Positions 25,746 to 33,990 of a DNA stretch of 43,607 nucleotides are shown piece after piece. A program made the position numbers and the translations under genes. Under the pieces are notes generated by a model that was not told where the DNA came from, did not search any database, and was given only the letters and a program-made list of their open reading frames with translations. This DNA comes from Streptomyces viridochromogenes (GTDB lineage Bacteria > Actinomycetota > Actinomycetes > Streptomycetales > Streptomycetaceae): NCBI RefSeq assembly GCF_001270495.1, contig NZ_LGUR01000249.1, positions 1 to 43,607 on the forward strand, read 5' to 3'. Within the stretch, counting starts at the first letter, position 1; the number at the start of each line of letters is the position of its first letter.

Positions 25746-26786
25746 CTACTCCTGCTTCTCGCCGGAGGCGAAGCGGGAGATGATCAGGGCGACGATGATG
25801 ATGGCGCCGTTGAGGAACTGGTTCCACAGGGGCGGTACGCCCGCCAGCGTCATGACGTTGACGACGAGCTGCAGGGTGAGCACACCGGTCAGGGCGCCGA
25901 AGATGGAGCCCTTCCCGCCGTTGAGGCTGACCCCGCCGATGACGGTCGCGGCGAAGACCTGGAAGATCCAGCCGCTGCCCTGGGTGGCGGAGATGGAGCC
26001 GTAGTGGCCGCTGTAGAGGATGCCTGCGAACGCGGCGAGCAGGCTGCCGAGGATGAGGACGATCCACACGATCCGGTCTACGCGGACGCCGGCGGTTCGG
26101 GCCGCCTCCGCGTTGCCGCCGATCGCGTACAGCGCCCGGCCGTGCCGCAGCCAGGCCAGCGCACTGCAGCCGATCGCGAAGAGCACCGTGCAGACCCAGA
26201 TGGCGGCGGGCACGCCTAGCCAGGACGCCTTGCCCAGGTAAGTGAAGGAGGAGGGCAGCTCGATGATGGACTGGCCTTCGGAGAGCGCGACTTGGAGGCC
26301 ACGCAGCATGGTCAGCATGCCGAGGGTGACAATGAAGCCGTTGAGACGCAGCTTCAGAATCAGGAAGCCGTTGACGGCGCCGATCACCACGCCGACCAGG
26401 AGGCAGAGCGGGACCGCCATCCACTCGGGGAAGATACCGAGGCCGGTGAATCGGGCGCCGCTGGTGGGCAGGACGAGCCATACGGCGATGACGGGGGCCA
26501 CGCCGATCGTGGACTCCAGGGAGAGGTCCATCCGGCCGCAGATCAGGATCAGCGCGGTGGCCAGGACCAGCAGGCTCAGCTCGGTGGACTGCTGTGCCAC
26601 CCCTATGAGGTTGTCGGCGGCGAGGAAGGCCGGCGAGACGATGAAGCCGATCACGCCGAGGACGAAGATGGCCGGGATCAGCGACAGGTCACGGAAGCGG
26701 CCCAGGTCGAGGCCGCGACGGGCTGTGCCGGCCGGTGCCTCCGCCGTGGTCACGTGGGGTTCTGCGACGTCTGTGGTGGCGGACAT
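25746..26786 (-). CDS. Sugar ABC transporter permease (RbsC type)
   Basis: 346-residue membrane protein of the branched-chain/ribose permease family with about ten helices. Conserved LILICGRMDLSLESTIG (as in GIDLSVGS of RbsC) near 85, KLRLNGFIVTLGMLTMLRGL near 165, GGNAEAARTAGVRVDR near 235 (EAA-like coupling loop to the ATPase) and GGVSLNGGKGSIFG near 290. ATG 26786 follows CGGAAGGTAG. It directly follows the ATPase gene (2-base gap). With one permease and a fused ATPase it forms a standard RbsABC-like importer, here placed for L-fucose or fuco-oligosaccharides. Confidence 0.9.
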   Translation of the reverse strand: MSATTDVAEPHVTTAEAPAGTARRGLDLGRFRDLSLIPAIFVLGVIGFIVSPAFLAADNLIGVAQQSTELSLLVLATALILICGRMDLSLESTIGVAPVIAVWLVLPTSGARFTGLGIFPEWMAVPLCLLVGVVIGAVNGFLILKLRLNGFIVTLGMLTMLRGLQVALSEGQSIIELPSSFTYLGKASWLGVPAAIWVCTVLFAIGCSALAWLRHGRALYAIGGNAEAARTAGVRVDRIVWIVLILGSLLAAFAGILYSGHYGSISATQGSGWIFQVFAATVIGGVSLNGGKGSIFGALTGVLTLQLVVNVMTLAGVPPLWNQFLNGAIIIVALIISRFASGEKQE

Positions 26787-26788
26787 GA

Positions 26789-28375
26789 CTACCTTCCGTG
26801 CTGTTCTGTCTGTTCGGTGCGGGATGACGGCGACGACTGAGCGACACCTTCCATGGCGGCGACCACGTCGCGGTCGCTCCAGCCTCGGTCGAACTCCGCT
26901 ACTGCTCGTCCGTGGAACATGACGACGACGCGGTCGCACACCTTGAGGTCGTCGAGTTCGTCGGAGACGATCAAGGCGGCCTTGCCTGCGTTGGCGACCT
27001 GCCGGATCGTGCCGAGCAGGAACTCCTTGGACTTGACGTCGACACCGTTCGTGGGACGGATCGCGACCAGTACATGAGGGTCCGTGGCCAGCGCGCGGGC
27101 GATGACGACCTTCTGCTGGTTGCCACCCGAGAGGGCGGCGACCGGAATGCCAGCTCCGGGTGTCTTGATGTCGAGCCTGCGGATCATGCGTCCGGCGAAG
27201 GTCCGCGTGCGAGCGGGAAGGACGGTCCCGTAAGGCCCCAGCTGGTCGGTGACCGTGAGCGTCGCGTTCTCGGCGACGCTGCGGTCGGCCACCAGCCCCT
27301 GGAGGTGCCGGTCCTCCGGCACGAAGCCGACGCCCGCGGCGAGCGCGGCGGGAATGTCGCCGGTGCGCAGAGGGCGTCCGGCGACCTTGACGGTGCCGCT
27401 GTCCGCGCGGTGCAGGCCGGCGAGTGTCTCGCCGACCTGCACGTTGCCGCTGGCGGTGGCGCCCGCCAGTCCGACGACCTCGCCCGAGCGGACCGACAAG
27501 GAGAGGTTCTCGATGGCGCCCGGCAGGGTGAGCGCGTCCACGGCCAGCAACTCCTCGCCCGTGCCGGTCGCGACGGCCCGGCCTGGGCCGGAGACGGGTG
27601 TGACCGTCGCGGACTCGCCGGTCATGGCCTCGACCAGGGCCTGGCGGCCGAGCTGGGCGACGGGCGCGGTGACGATGTGGGTGGCGTCACGGTAGACGGT
27701 GACGGTGCCGCAGAGGTCGTAGACCTCCTGCAAGTGGTGCGAGATAAAGAGGAAGGCGACGCCCTGGCTCTGGAGGTCACGCAGCTTGTCGAAGAGTCTG
27801 CCGATGCCGCGCGCGTCGAGCTTGGCGGTCGGCTCGTCCAGGATGATGAAGCGCGCGCCGAATGACAGCGCCCGCGCGATCTCGACGAACTGTCGCTGCT
27901 CGACGGTCAGGTCCTTCGCGGCGGCCGCGGCGTCGACGTCCACGCCGTACTCACCGAGCAGTTCCTCCGCCCTGCGGCGCAGACCTTTCCAGCGAATGGG
28001 GGTCAGGGCCGCGGGGCTCTGCCGGTTCAGAAAGAGGTTCTCGGCGACAGTGAGCCCGCCGATGATGGTGGACCGCTGATAGACACAGGCGACCCGGGAA
28101 CGCCAGGCGTCGGTGTCACCGAACGCGGGAGCCGCTTGCCCGGAGAACCTGAGCGTTCCGGTGTCGGGCTGCTGCAGCCCGGTCAGGATCGAGACGAGAG
28201 TGGACTTGCCGGCGCCGTTGCGTCCGACTAGGGCGTGCGACTCGCCCGCGGCGATCGTGATGTGAGCGTCGCGCAGCGCCACGGTCGCGCCGAATCGTTT
28301 GGAGACGCCGGTCGCCTCGGCCACAGGGGCCCTGCCTCCGGCGCTGTTCGCCGGGGCGGCCGCGGTGTCCGCCAT
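26789..28375 (-). CDS. Sugar ABC transporter ATP-binding protein (RbsA type, duplicated NBD)
   Basis: 528 residues with two nucleotide-binding domains. First: Walker A GRNGAGKST near 52, Walker B FIILDEPTAKLD, but a degenerate signature (LTVEQRQFVEIARAL). Second: degenerate Walker A (GATASGNVQVG), intact signature LSGGNQQKVVIARAL, and a Walker B reading VLVAIRPTNGVDV, so the usual Asp-Glu pair is absent. One composite ATP site is therefore competent and the other degenerate. Located between the solute-binding protein and permease genes. Energises import of the sugar released by the secreted glycosidases. Confidence 0.92.
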   Translation of the reverse strand: MADTAAAPANSAGGRAPVAEATGVSKRFGATVALRDAHITIAAGESHALVGRNGAGKSTLVSILTGLQQPDTGTLRFSGQAAPAFGDTDAWRSRVACVYQRSTIIGGLTVAENLFLNRQSPAALTPIRWKGLRRRAEELLGEYGVDVDAAAAAKDLTVEQRQFVEIARALSFGARFIILDEPTAKLDARGIGRLFDKLRDLQSQGVAFLFISHHLQEVYDLCGTVTVYRDATHIVTAPVAQLGRQALVEAMTGESATVTPVSGPGRAVATGTGEELLAVDALTLPGAIENLSLSVRSGEVVGLAGATASGNVQVGETLAGLHRADSGTVKVAGRPLRTGDIPAALAAGVGFVPEDRHLQGLVADRSVAENATLTVTDQLGPYGTVLPARTRTFAGRMIRRLDIKTPGAGIPVAALSGGNQQKVVIARALATDPHVLVAIRPTNGVDVKSKEFLLGTIRQVANAGKAALIVSDELDDLKVCDRVVVMFHGRAVAEFDRGWSDRDVVAAMEGVAQSSPSSRTEQTEQHGR

Positions 28376-28407
28376 GGTGAGTACCGTCCTTCGGTGCGGA
28401 GAGAGAG

Positions 28408-28447
28408 CGCGCGGCGGGGAGACGGGGCCGCCTCCGTGCGCCGCGCG
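28408..28447. promoter_or_regulatory. GC-rich hairpin between binding-protein and ATPase genes
   Basis: CGCGCGGCG (28408-28416) pairs with CGCCGCGCG (28439-28447) around a 22-base loop in the 88-base gap. Such hairpins after the binding-protein gene often stabilise its mRNA or damp read-through, giving more binding protein than ATPase and permease. Confidence 0.45.
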
Positions 28448-28463
28448 TCTTGCGATCGGTCGG

Positions 28464-29522
28464 TCACTTTCCGACGTTGTTGCCCCAGAGGGTCTTGTCG
28501 TCCACGTTGTCCTTGGTCACCAGTGGCGCCGCCAGCTGGTCCTCCAGGCCGTTGGGGAGCTTGATGATCGTCGAGTCGTGGTCGGTGGGACCGGGCTTGA
28601 AGGTCTTTCCCTCGGCGGCGGCTTGCGCGTAGTAGAGGGCGTACTTGGCGTAGAGGTCGGCCGGCTGGGAGACGGTGGCGTCGATGTGGCCCTTGCGGAT
28701 GGCGTCGAACTCCTGCGGGATGCCGTCGTTGGAGACGATCGTGATGTGCCCCTTCTGACCGGCCGGCTTGAGCAGGCCCTTCTGCTCCAGCAGAGCCAGA
28801 GTGGGCTGCAGGAAGGCGCCGCCGGCCTGCATGTAGATGCCGTTCAGGTCAGGGTGCTGGGCGAGCAGGCTCTGCAGCTTGGCGGAGGCCACGTCGCCCT
28901 TCCAGTCGGTGGGCAGCTCGAACACCTTGATCTTCGGGAACTTCTTCTTCATGCACTCGGCGAAGGCCTCGGAGCGGTCACGGCCGTTGATCGAGTCGAG
29001 GGCTCCCTGGAACTCGGCGACCTTCCCCTTGCCGCCGAGCTGCTTGCCGAGGTACTCACAGGCCTTCGTGCCGTAGGCACGGTTGTCGGCGCGGACGACC
29101 ATGTAGACGTCGCCCTTGTCGGGTCTGGTGTCGACGCTGATCACGGGGATCTTCTTCGACGCGAGGTTGTCGAGGGTTGAGGCGATGGCACCGGTGTCCT
29201 GGGGTGCCATGACGATCGCCTTGGCACCGGTGTTCTCGAACACCTGCACGTTGGACACGAGCTTGGTGACGTCGTTCTGCGAGTTGCTGATCGGCAGCGC
29301 GTTGGCCCCTTCGGCCTTGATGTCCTTCTTCAGGTACTCGGCGTAGGAGTTCCAGAAGTCGGTGTCCGACCGGGGCAGGTCGATGCCGATGGCGGCCTTG
29401 CCGCCGCCCTCCGCCGACGTGGAGGCGTCGCTCTCCCGGTTGCAGGCGGTGGTGGCGAGAGCCAGCACCGCGAGAACGGCGGACGCGGCGGTGATGGTGG
29501 GACGAGCGCGAAGAAGCTTCAT
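28464..29522 (-). CDS. Sugar ABC transporter solute-binding lipoprotein (RbsB type)
   Basis: 352 residues. Lipoprotein signal with lipobox LATTAC (Cys about residue 27), then a periplasmic-binding-protein-like type 1 fold: KAAIGIDLPRSDTDFWNSYA, LVSNVQVFENTGAKAIVMAP, IPVISVDTRPD and VSNDGIPQEFDAI. It captures the sugar at the cell surface and delivers it to the RbsC-type permease. It heads the operon binding protein, ATPase, permease, GntR, fucosidase, GH30. ATG 29522 was chosen because the signal peptide begins MKLLRARP; the frame is open upstream but has no signal character. Confidence 0.92.
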   Translation of the reverse strand: MKLLRARPTITAASAVLAVLALATTACNRESDASTSAEGGGKAAIGIDLPRSDTDFWNSYAEYLKKDIKAEGANALPISNSQNDVTKLVSNVQVFENTGAKAIVMAPQDTGAIASTLDNLASKKIPVISVDTRPDKGDVYMVVRADNRAYGTKACEYLGKQLGGKGKVAEFQGALDSINGRDRSEAFAECMKKKFPKIKVFELPTDWKGDVASAKLQSLLAQHPDLNGIYMQAGGAFLQPTLALLEQKGLLKPAGQKGHITIVSNDGIPQEFDAIRKGHIDATVSQPADLYAKYALYYAQAAAEGKTFKPGPTDHDSTIIKLPNGLEDQLAAPLVTKDNVDDKTLWGNNVGK

Positions 29523-29692
29523 GGCCTGGATCTCTCTTCTTGGCCGGAGTGCGGGCCGGGGGAGGGGCGGGCGGTGATGGGAGACGGCCCTCGCCTTCCG
29601 GGCGGAACGCCGTGCGGGTGCCGGAACGGTGTCATGGGTGAGCCGAGGTACCCGACGATGCGGATTGCTCCCATGTATCCCGAGCGGGGAGG

Positions 29693-29722
29693 ACGTTACG
29701 GCGACGTTGCCGACGATGACAA
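29693..29722 (-). promoter_or_regulatory. Candidate promoter of the ABC transporter/glycosidase operon
   Basis: On the minus strand TTGTCA (29722-29717) and TAACGT (29698-29693) with an 18-base spacer. It would give a leader of about 165 bases before the binding-protein start. Confidence 0.4.
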
Positions 29723-30029
29723 GCCTCCTTAAGTACTGATTCATGGGACACCGGGTCGCGGAACGCCGCACGCACGCCCACGGCGGACGTCCACAGAGCC
29801 GCAACTCCTATCTGACCTGCGCGTTTATGTGGATCATGGATCGACGGGACCCCGGCGGCAGCGCCTTACGATTTGGCAACGCCCCTGACGAAAGACGCTG
29901 AAGTCCTCCTATGGCAAGGGTGAAATGAGTTGGTGTTCCTCCCTCTCGATAGGCCTTGCTATCCGGTACTTTCACCGCTATTGGGACATCACGCCGAAGG
30001 GCGCAGTCAAAAAACATCCCATCACTGAA

Positions 30030-30059
30030 TTGCCAGTCGTCCTGCCGGATGCCTACAGT
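30030..30059 (+). promoter_or_regulatory. Candidate promoter of the fucose catabolic operon
   Basis: TTGCCA (30030-30035) and TACAGT (30054-30059) with an 18-base spacer. Transcription would begin near 30066, so the motif at 30081-30093 lies just downstream of the start point, a classic repressor position. Confidence 0.4.
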
Positions 30060-30080
30060 CACCTGGGGCGCCAGTCATCC

Positions 30081-30093
30081 GATGTATATGGAT
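30081..30093 (+). promoter_or_regulatory. GATGTWTA operator motif, copy 1
   Basis: GATGTATATGGAT, flanked to form ATCC-N9-GGAT. It matches GATGTTTATCGAT at 32553-32565 (11 of 13) and, inverted, GATGTATAGGAA at 32474-32485. All copies lie in the two plus-strand intergenic regions that precede island genes, suggesting the binding site of one of the FadR-type regulators. Confidence 0.45.
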
Positions 30094-30143
30094 CGCCATG
30101 CCCTGTACCGCATCCGCACCACCTCACGAGGGAGCTGCTCCCG

Positions 30144-30995
30144 TTGAAACTCCTCCGACTCGGCGCCCGTGGGCGAGAGGCGCCGGTCGTCCGTACTGAT
30201 GACGGCCGGTTCCTCGACGCGTCCCCGATCACCACGGACTTCGATGGCGCCTTTCTGGCCTCCGGCGGCCTCGACCGGCTCCGGGGCGGGCTCGCGGTCG
30301 GCGCGCTCGCGGAGATCGACGCCGACGGCCTCAGGGTGGGAGCCCCCGTGGCCCGCCCCGGCAAGGTCGTCTGCATCGGCCTGAACTACCTCGACCACGC
30401 CGCCGAGACCGGGGCGGCCATTCCGTCCCGGCCAGTGGTCTTCATGAAGGACCCCGGCACCGTCGTCGGCCCGTACGACGACGTCCTCATCCCCCGTGGC
30501 TCGACCAGGACCGACTGGGAGGTGGAACTCGCCGTCGTCATCGGCCGGCGGGCGCGCTACCTGACCGGCCCCGAGGAGGCCGCGGACGTCATCGCCGGCT
30601 ACGCGATCAGCCACGACGTCTCCGAACGCGAGTTCCAGCTCGACTTCTCGTCCCAGTGGGACCTCGGCAAGTCCTGCGAGACCTTCAACCCGCTCGGCCC
30701 GTGGCTGGTCACCGCCGACGAGGTCGCGGACCCGCAGGGCCTCGGGCTGCACCTGAGCGTCAACGGTGTGAAGCGGCAGCAGGGCCACACGAAGGACATG
30801 ATCTTCTCGGTGGCGCGGATCGTCGCCTACCTGAGTCAGTACATGGTCCTGGAACCGGGCGACGTGATCAACACCGGAACCCCCGCGGGCGTCGCCCTGG
30901 GCCTTCCGAGGACGCCGTTCCTGCGGCCCGGCGACACGGTCGAACTCTCCATCGACGGACTGGGCGGACAGCGCCAGACCTTCGCGCAAGCCTGA
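30144..30995 (+). CDS. 2,4-diketo-3-deoxy-L-fuconate hydrolase (FAH family)
   Basis: 283 residues of the fumarylacetoacetate hydrolase fold: GLNYLDHAAETG near 78, metal ligands in DWEVELAVVIG near 128 and KSCETFNPLGPW near 175, and NTGTPAGVALG near 243. In the non-phosphorylating L-fucose route this family splits 2,4-diketo-3-deoxy-L-fuconate into pyruvate and L-lactate. A TTG start at 30144 is chosen because it gives the family N-terminus (M)KLLRLG and has GAGGGAG upstream. First gene of the plus-strand catabolic arm. Confidence 0.85.
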   Translation: MKLLRLGARGREAPVVRTDDGRFLDASPITTDFDGAFLASGGLDRLRGGLAVGALAEIDADGLRVGAPVARPGKVVCIGLNYLDHAAETGAAIPSRPVVFMKDPGTVVGPYDDVLIPRGSTRTDWEVELAVVIGRRARYLTGPEEAADVIAGYAISHDVSEREFQLDFSSQWDLGKSCETFNPLGPWLVTADEVADPQGLGLHLSVNGVKRQQGHTKDMIFSVARIVAYLSQYMVLEPGDVINTGTPAGVALGLPRTPFLRPGDTVELSIDGLGGQRQTFAQA

Positions 30996-31007
30996 AAGGC
31001 AGCCCCC

Positions 31008-31286
31008 GTGACTGCAGACGCACACCGGATCACCGCGGTCGACACCCACCTGTCGATGTCCGACCACCTGGCGCTGTCGGGCACCACCGACGACCGGGTC
31101 ATCGAGTACGTCGATCATCTCCACGAACACTTCGCCGCGCCCGTCGAGATCCGCGACGGCCACTACGCCGCGCCGCTCACCCCCGGCTTCTCCGCCACAG
31201 TGCACGCCGGATCCGTCGGCTCTCTCCGTTGTCCCGACGGCGCGTTCCGGGCTGCTGACCTCGCCGGAGTGGAGGACGCGGTATGA
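31008..31286 (+). pseudogene. L-fuconate dehydratase relic with internal in-frame deletion
   Basis: A 92-residue frame from GTG 31008. Its first residues (HRITAVDT) match the start of fuconate dehydratases (PRITALDV at 32692 onward). It then jumps straight to the C-terminus: HLSMSDHLALSGTTDDRVIE and DHLHEHFAAPVEIRDGHYAA, which match the intact gene from residue 370. About 350 residues, including every metal and catalytic ligand, are missing, yet the frame, ribosome site and ATGA overlap with the next gene (31283-31286) are intact. It cannot be an enzyme; it may still serve translational coupling. Confidence 0.88.
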
Positions 31287-32041
31287 GCGCGTTGACAGGT
31301 CTGAAAGCCGTGGTCACGGGCGGCGCGTCCGGCATCGGGCTGGCGACGGCCCGGATGCTGAGCGCGGAGGGCGCGGACGTCGCCGTCCTCGACCTTGACC
31401 CGTCCGCTGTGCCGCGGCCGCTGCTCGGTGTCACCGCCGACGTCACCGCCGACACCTCGGTGCGGGCGGCCGTCACGGCGGCCGCCCGGGATCTCGGCGG
31501 CATCGACATCCTCGTCAACAACGCGGGCGTCGGAGCCGTCGGCACCATCGAGGACACCTCCGACGAGGCATGGCAACGCGTCCTGGACGTCAACGTCCTC
31601 GGGATCGTCCGCACCACGCGCGCCGCGCTCCCGCATCTTCGTCGCTCGTCGCACGCGGCCGTGGTGAACACCTGCTCGATCGGAGCAACGGCCGGTCTAC
31701 CGCGGCGCGCCGCCTACTGCGCCAGCAAAGGGGCCGTGCTCTCCCTGACGCTGGCCATGGCAGCCGACCATGTCCGGGAAGGCGTCCGGGTGAACTGCGT
31801 CAACCCGGGCACGGCCGACACACCCTGGGTCGGCCGTCTGCTGGCCGCCGCCGACGACCCGGACGCCGAGCGGACCGCCCTCAACGCCCGGCAGCCCATG
31901 GGCCGGCTGGTGACACCGGACGAGGTGGCGGCGGCCATCGTGTACCTGGCGAGCCCGGCCGCCGCCTCCGTGACCGGCACCTCACTCGCCGTCGACGGCG
32001 GCATGCAGGGGCTTCGGGTGCGTCCGGCGGCCGGGACCTGA
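31283..32041 (+). CDS. Short-chain dehydrogenase, probable 2-keto-3-deoxy-L-fuconate 4-dehydrogenase
   Basis: 252-residue classical SDR: TGGASGIGLATA near 13, NNAGVGAVGTIED near 83, catalytic Ser and YCASK near 142-150, NPGTADTPW after it and DGGM at the end. In the L-fucose pathway an SDR oxidises 2-keto-3-deoxy-L-fuconate to the 2,4-diketo acid, the substrate of the FAH hydrolase encoded just upstream. An L-fucose 1-dehydrogenase role is the alternative. The start overlaps the relic gene as ATGA, so expression depends on reading through it. Confidence 0.85.
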   Translation: MSALTGLKAVVTGGASGIGLATARMLSAEGADVAVLDLDPSAVPRPLLGVTADVTADTSVRAAVTAAARDLGGIDILVNNAGVGAVGTIEDTSDEAWQRVLDVNVLGIVRTTRAALPHLRRSSHAAVVNTCSIGATAGLPRRAAYCASKGAVLSLTLAMAADHVREGVRVNCVNPGTADTPWVGRLLAAADDPDAERTALNARQPMGRLVTPDEVAAAIVYLASPAAASVTGTSLAVDGGMQGLRVRPAAGT

Positions 32042-32124
32042 CGTCCTGGCCCGCACCCCCTGGGCCCACCGGTCCTACGCATGACCCTTCCCGTTCGCAC
32101 CTACTCCTGAAAGGTAGGACCGCC

Positions 32125-32436
32125 ATGAGAATCGCCCTGCACACCAAGGTGCGCGCCGACCGCGTCGAGGAGTACGAGGCCGCCCACCGCGAGGTCCCCG
32201 AGGAACTGACCGACGCCATCCGGGCCGCGGGGGTGAGCGAGTGGACGATCTGGCGCAGCGGCACGGACCTCTTCCACGTGCTGGAGGTTCCCGACTACGG
32301 GGCGATGATCGCCGAGTTGGAGGAGCTGCCGGTCAATATCGCCTGGCAGGCACGGATGGGGGAACTCCTGGCCGTCGCGCACGACTACTCGGCGGACGGC
32401 GCCGACGCCTCGCTCCCCGTGGTGTGGCAGCTGTGA
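32125..32436 (+). CDS. L-rhamnose/L-fucose mutarotase-like protein (RhaM family)
   Basis: 103 residues, the usual length for RhaM-type mutarotases: MRIALHTKVR, EYEAAHREVP with the probable catalytic His, VSEWTIWRSGTDLFHVLEV and NIAWQARM. It interconverts the anomers of a 6-deoxyhexose in the cytosol, supplying the beta-pyranose to the dehydrogenase. The start follows AAAGGTAGG. It is 83 bases after the SDR gene, in the same direction. Confidence 0.88.
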   Translation: MRIALHTKVRADRVEEYEAAHREVPEELTDAIRAAGVSEWTIWRSGTDLFHVLEVPDYGAMIAELEELPVNIAWQARMGELLAVAHDYSADGADASLPVVWQL

Positions 32437-32476
32437 GTTCCCCGAGGCGCAGACGTGCTGCGGGCAGATGCCCTTC

Positions 32477-32495
32477 CTATACATCCCATCTATAG
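32477..32495. promoter_or_regulatory. Inverted repeat with GATGTWTA motif, copy 2
   Basis: CTATA, nine bases, TATAG. Its minus strand contains GATGTATAGGAA (32485-32474), matching the motif at 30081. It lies in the 228-base gap before fuconate dehydratase, which suggests an internal promoter under the same control. Confidence 0.4.
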
Positions 32496-32552
32496 CGGGT
32501 GAAATCGGGAGATGGATTGGCCACATCTCCCGCCTTGCGCCTCTAGACGTAG

Positions 32553-32565
32553 GATGTTTATCGAT
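32553..32565 (+). promoter_or_regulatory. GATGTWTA operator motif, copy 3
   Basis: GATGTTTATCGAT in the same gap, 100 bases before the fuconate dehydratase start. No convincing -35/-10 pair could be assigned in this gap. Confidence 0.4.
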
Positions 32566-32664
32566 TTACTGTCACATCGACTGGTTGGCGCAGCGTCCCC
32601 GACGCCGCCGCTCGTCCCGCAGGCGGCCTTCGTTCCCGCCCGCCCGTTCACAGGAGTTGCTGTC

Positions 32665-33990
32665 ATGTCGTCCGCCGCACCCTCATCACCCCGCATCACG
32701 GCCCTGGACGTCCTGGACGTCCGTTTCCCGACGTCCGAGCACCTGGACGGTTCGGATGCCATGAACCCCGAGCCCGACTACTCGGCGGCCTACGTCGTCC
32801 TGCGCACCGACGCCGGCGACGGGCTGGAGGGCCACGCCCTGGCCTTCACCACCGGGCGGGGCAACGACGCGCAGGCCGCCGCCATCTCGACGCTCGCCCC
32901 GCACGTGGTCGGCCTGTCCGTCGAGGAGGTCTGCGGCGATCTCGGAGCCTTCTCCCGCTCGCTCGTCCACGACCCGCAACTGCGCTGGCTGGGCCCGGAG
33001 AAGGGGGCCATCCACATGGCGACCGGCGCCGTCGTCAACGCCGCCTGGGACCTGGCCGCCAAGCGCGCGGGCAAGCCCGTCTGGCGCTTCCTGGCCGAGA
33101 TGTCGCCCGAGGAGCTCGTGGCCCAGGTCGACTTCCGTTGGCTGAGCGACGCCCTGACCCCGGACGAGGCGCTGGAGATCCTCGAACGCGCCGAGCCGGG
33201 CCGCGAGGAGCGCATCGCCCGTCTGCTGGAGCGCGGTTACCCCGCCTACACCACCACTCCGGGCTGGCTCGGCTACTCGGACGAGAAGCTGGCCCGCCTC
33301 GCCCGGGAGGCCGTCGCGGACGGCTTCACCCAGATCAAGCTGAAGGTCGGCGCCTCGCTGGAGGACGACGTACGGCGCATGCGCACCGCCCGTGCGGCGG
33401 TCGGCCCGGACATCCGGGTGGCCGTGGACGCCAACCAGAGATGGGACGTCCAGCCCGCGATCGACTGGATGCGTGCCCTGGCTCCCTACGACCCGTACTG
33501 GATCGAGGAGCCCACCTCCCCCGACGACATCCTCGGCCACGCCGCCGTCCGCGACGCCGTCACGCCCATCAAGGTCGCCACCGGGGAACACGTGGCCAAC
33601 CGGGTCGTCTTCAAGCAACTGTTGCAGGCCGGCGCGGTGGACATCGTGCAGATCGACTCCGCCCGGGTCGGCGGTGTCAACGAGAACATCGCGATTCTGT
33701 TGCTCGCCGCGAAGTTCGGGGTGCCGGTCTGCCCGCACGCCGGCGGGGTCGGCCTGTGCGAGATGGTGCAGCACCTGTCGATGTTCGACTACGTCGCCGT
33801 CTCCGGCACCACCGAGGACCGGGTCATCGAGTACGTCGACCACCTGCACGAGCACTTCGTCGACCCCGTGCGCATCGCCGACGGCCACTACCTGGCGCCC
33901 ACCCTCCCGGGCCTGAGCGCACAGATGCACCCGGACTCCCTCAAGGAGTACACCTACCCCGACGGACCCGTCTGGCTGGCCCGTGTCTGA
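32665..33990 (+). CDS. L-fuconate dehydratase (enolase superfamily)
   Basis: 441 residues, the usual length for fuconate dehydratases. Catalytic IKLKVGA (Lys225, Lys227), metal ligands VDANQRW (Asp255), WIEEP (Glu281) and TGEHVAN (Glu308), then [13 protein letters not shown] (Asp331) and the general base His358 in CPHAGG. It removes water from L-fuconate to give 2-keto-3-deoxy-L-fuconate; relatives also accept L-galactonate. ATG 32665 follows CAGGAG. Its stop overlaps the fuconolactonase start by 8 bases. The relic at 31008-31286 is a decayed relative. Confidence 0.92.
   Translation: MSSAAPSSPRITALDVLDVRFPTSEHLDGSDAMNPEPDYSAAYVVLRTDAGDGLEGHALAFTTGRGNDAQAAAISTLAPHVVGLSVEEVCGDLGAFSRSLVHDPQLRWLGPEKGAIHMATGAVVNAAWDLAAKRAGKPVWRFLAEMSPEELVAQVDFRWLSDALTPDEALEILERAEPGREERIARLLERGYPAYTTTPGWLGYSDEKLARLAREAVADGFTQIKLKVGASLEDDVRRMRTARAAVGPDIRVAVDANQRWDVQPAIDWMRALAPYDPYWIEEPTSPDDILGHAAVRDAVTPIKVATGEHVANRVVFKQLLQAGAVDIVQIDSARVGGVNENIAILLLAAKFGVPVCPHAGGVGLCEMVQHLSMFDYVAVSGTTEDRVIEYVDHLHEHFVDPVRIADGHYLAPTLPGLSAQMHPDSLKEYTYPDGPVWLARV

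Larger units (their letters stand above)
29523..30143. other. Divergent control region of the fucose island
   Basis: 621 bases between the binding-protein and hydrolase genes, transcribed in opposite directions. It holds one candidate promoter for each side (29693-29722 minus, 30030-30059 plus), the GATGTATATGGAT motif at 30081-30093 and a weaker ATGTAT at 29673. A frame open from 29925 into the hydrolase gene looks non-coding in its first 73 codons. No other gene seen. Confidence 0.6.

Noticed and set aside
29925..30143. N-terminal extension of the FAH hydrolase from an ATG at 29925
   Set aside because: The extra 73 codons show no family similarity, have untypical codon use and contain the predicted promoter; the TTG at 30144 gives the family N-terminus.
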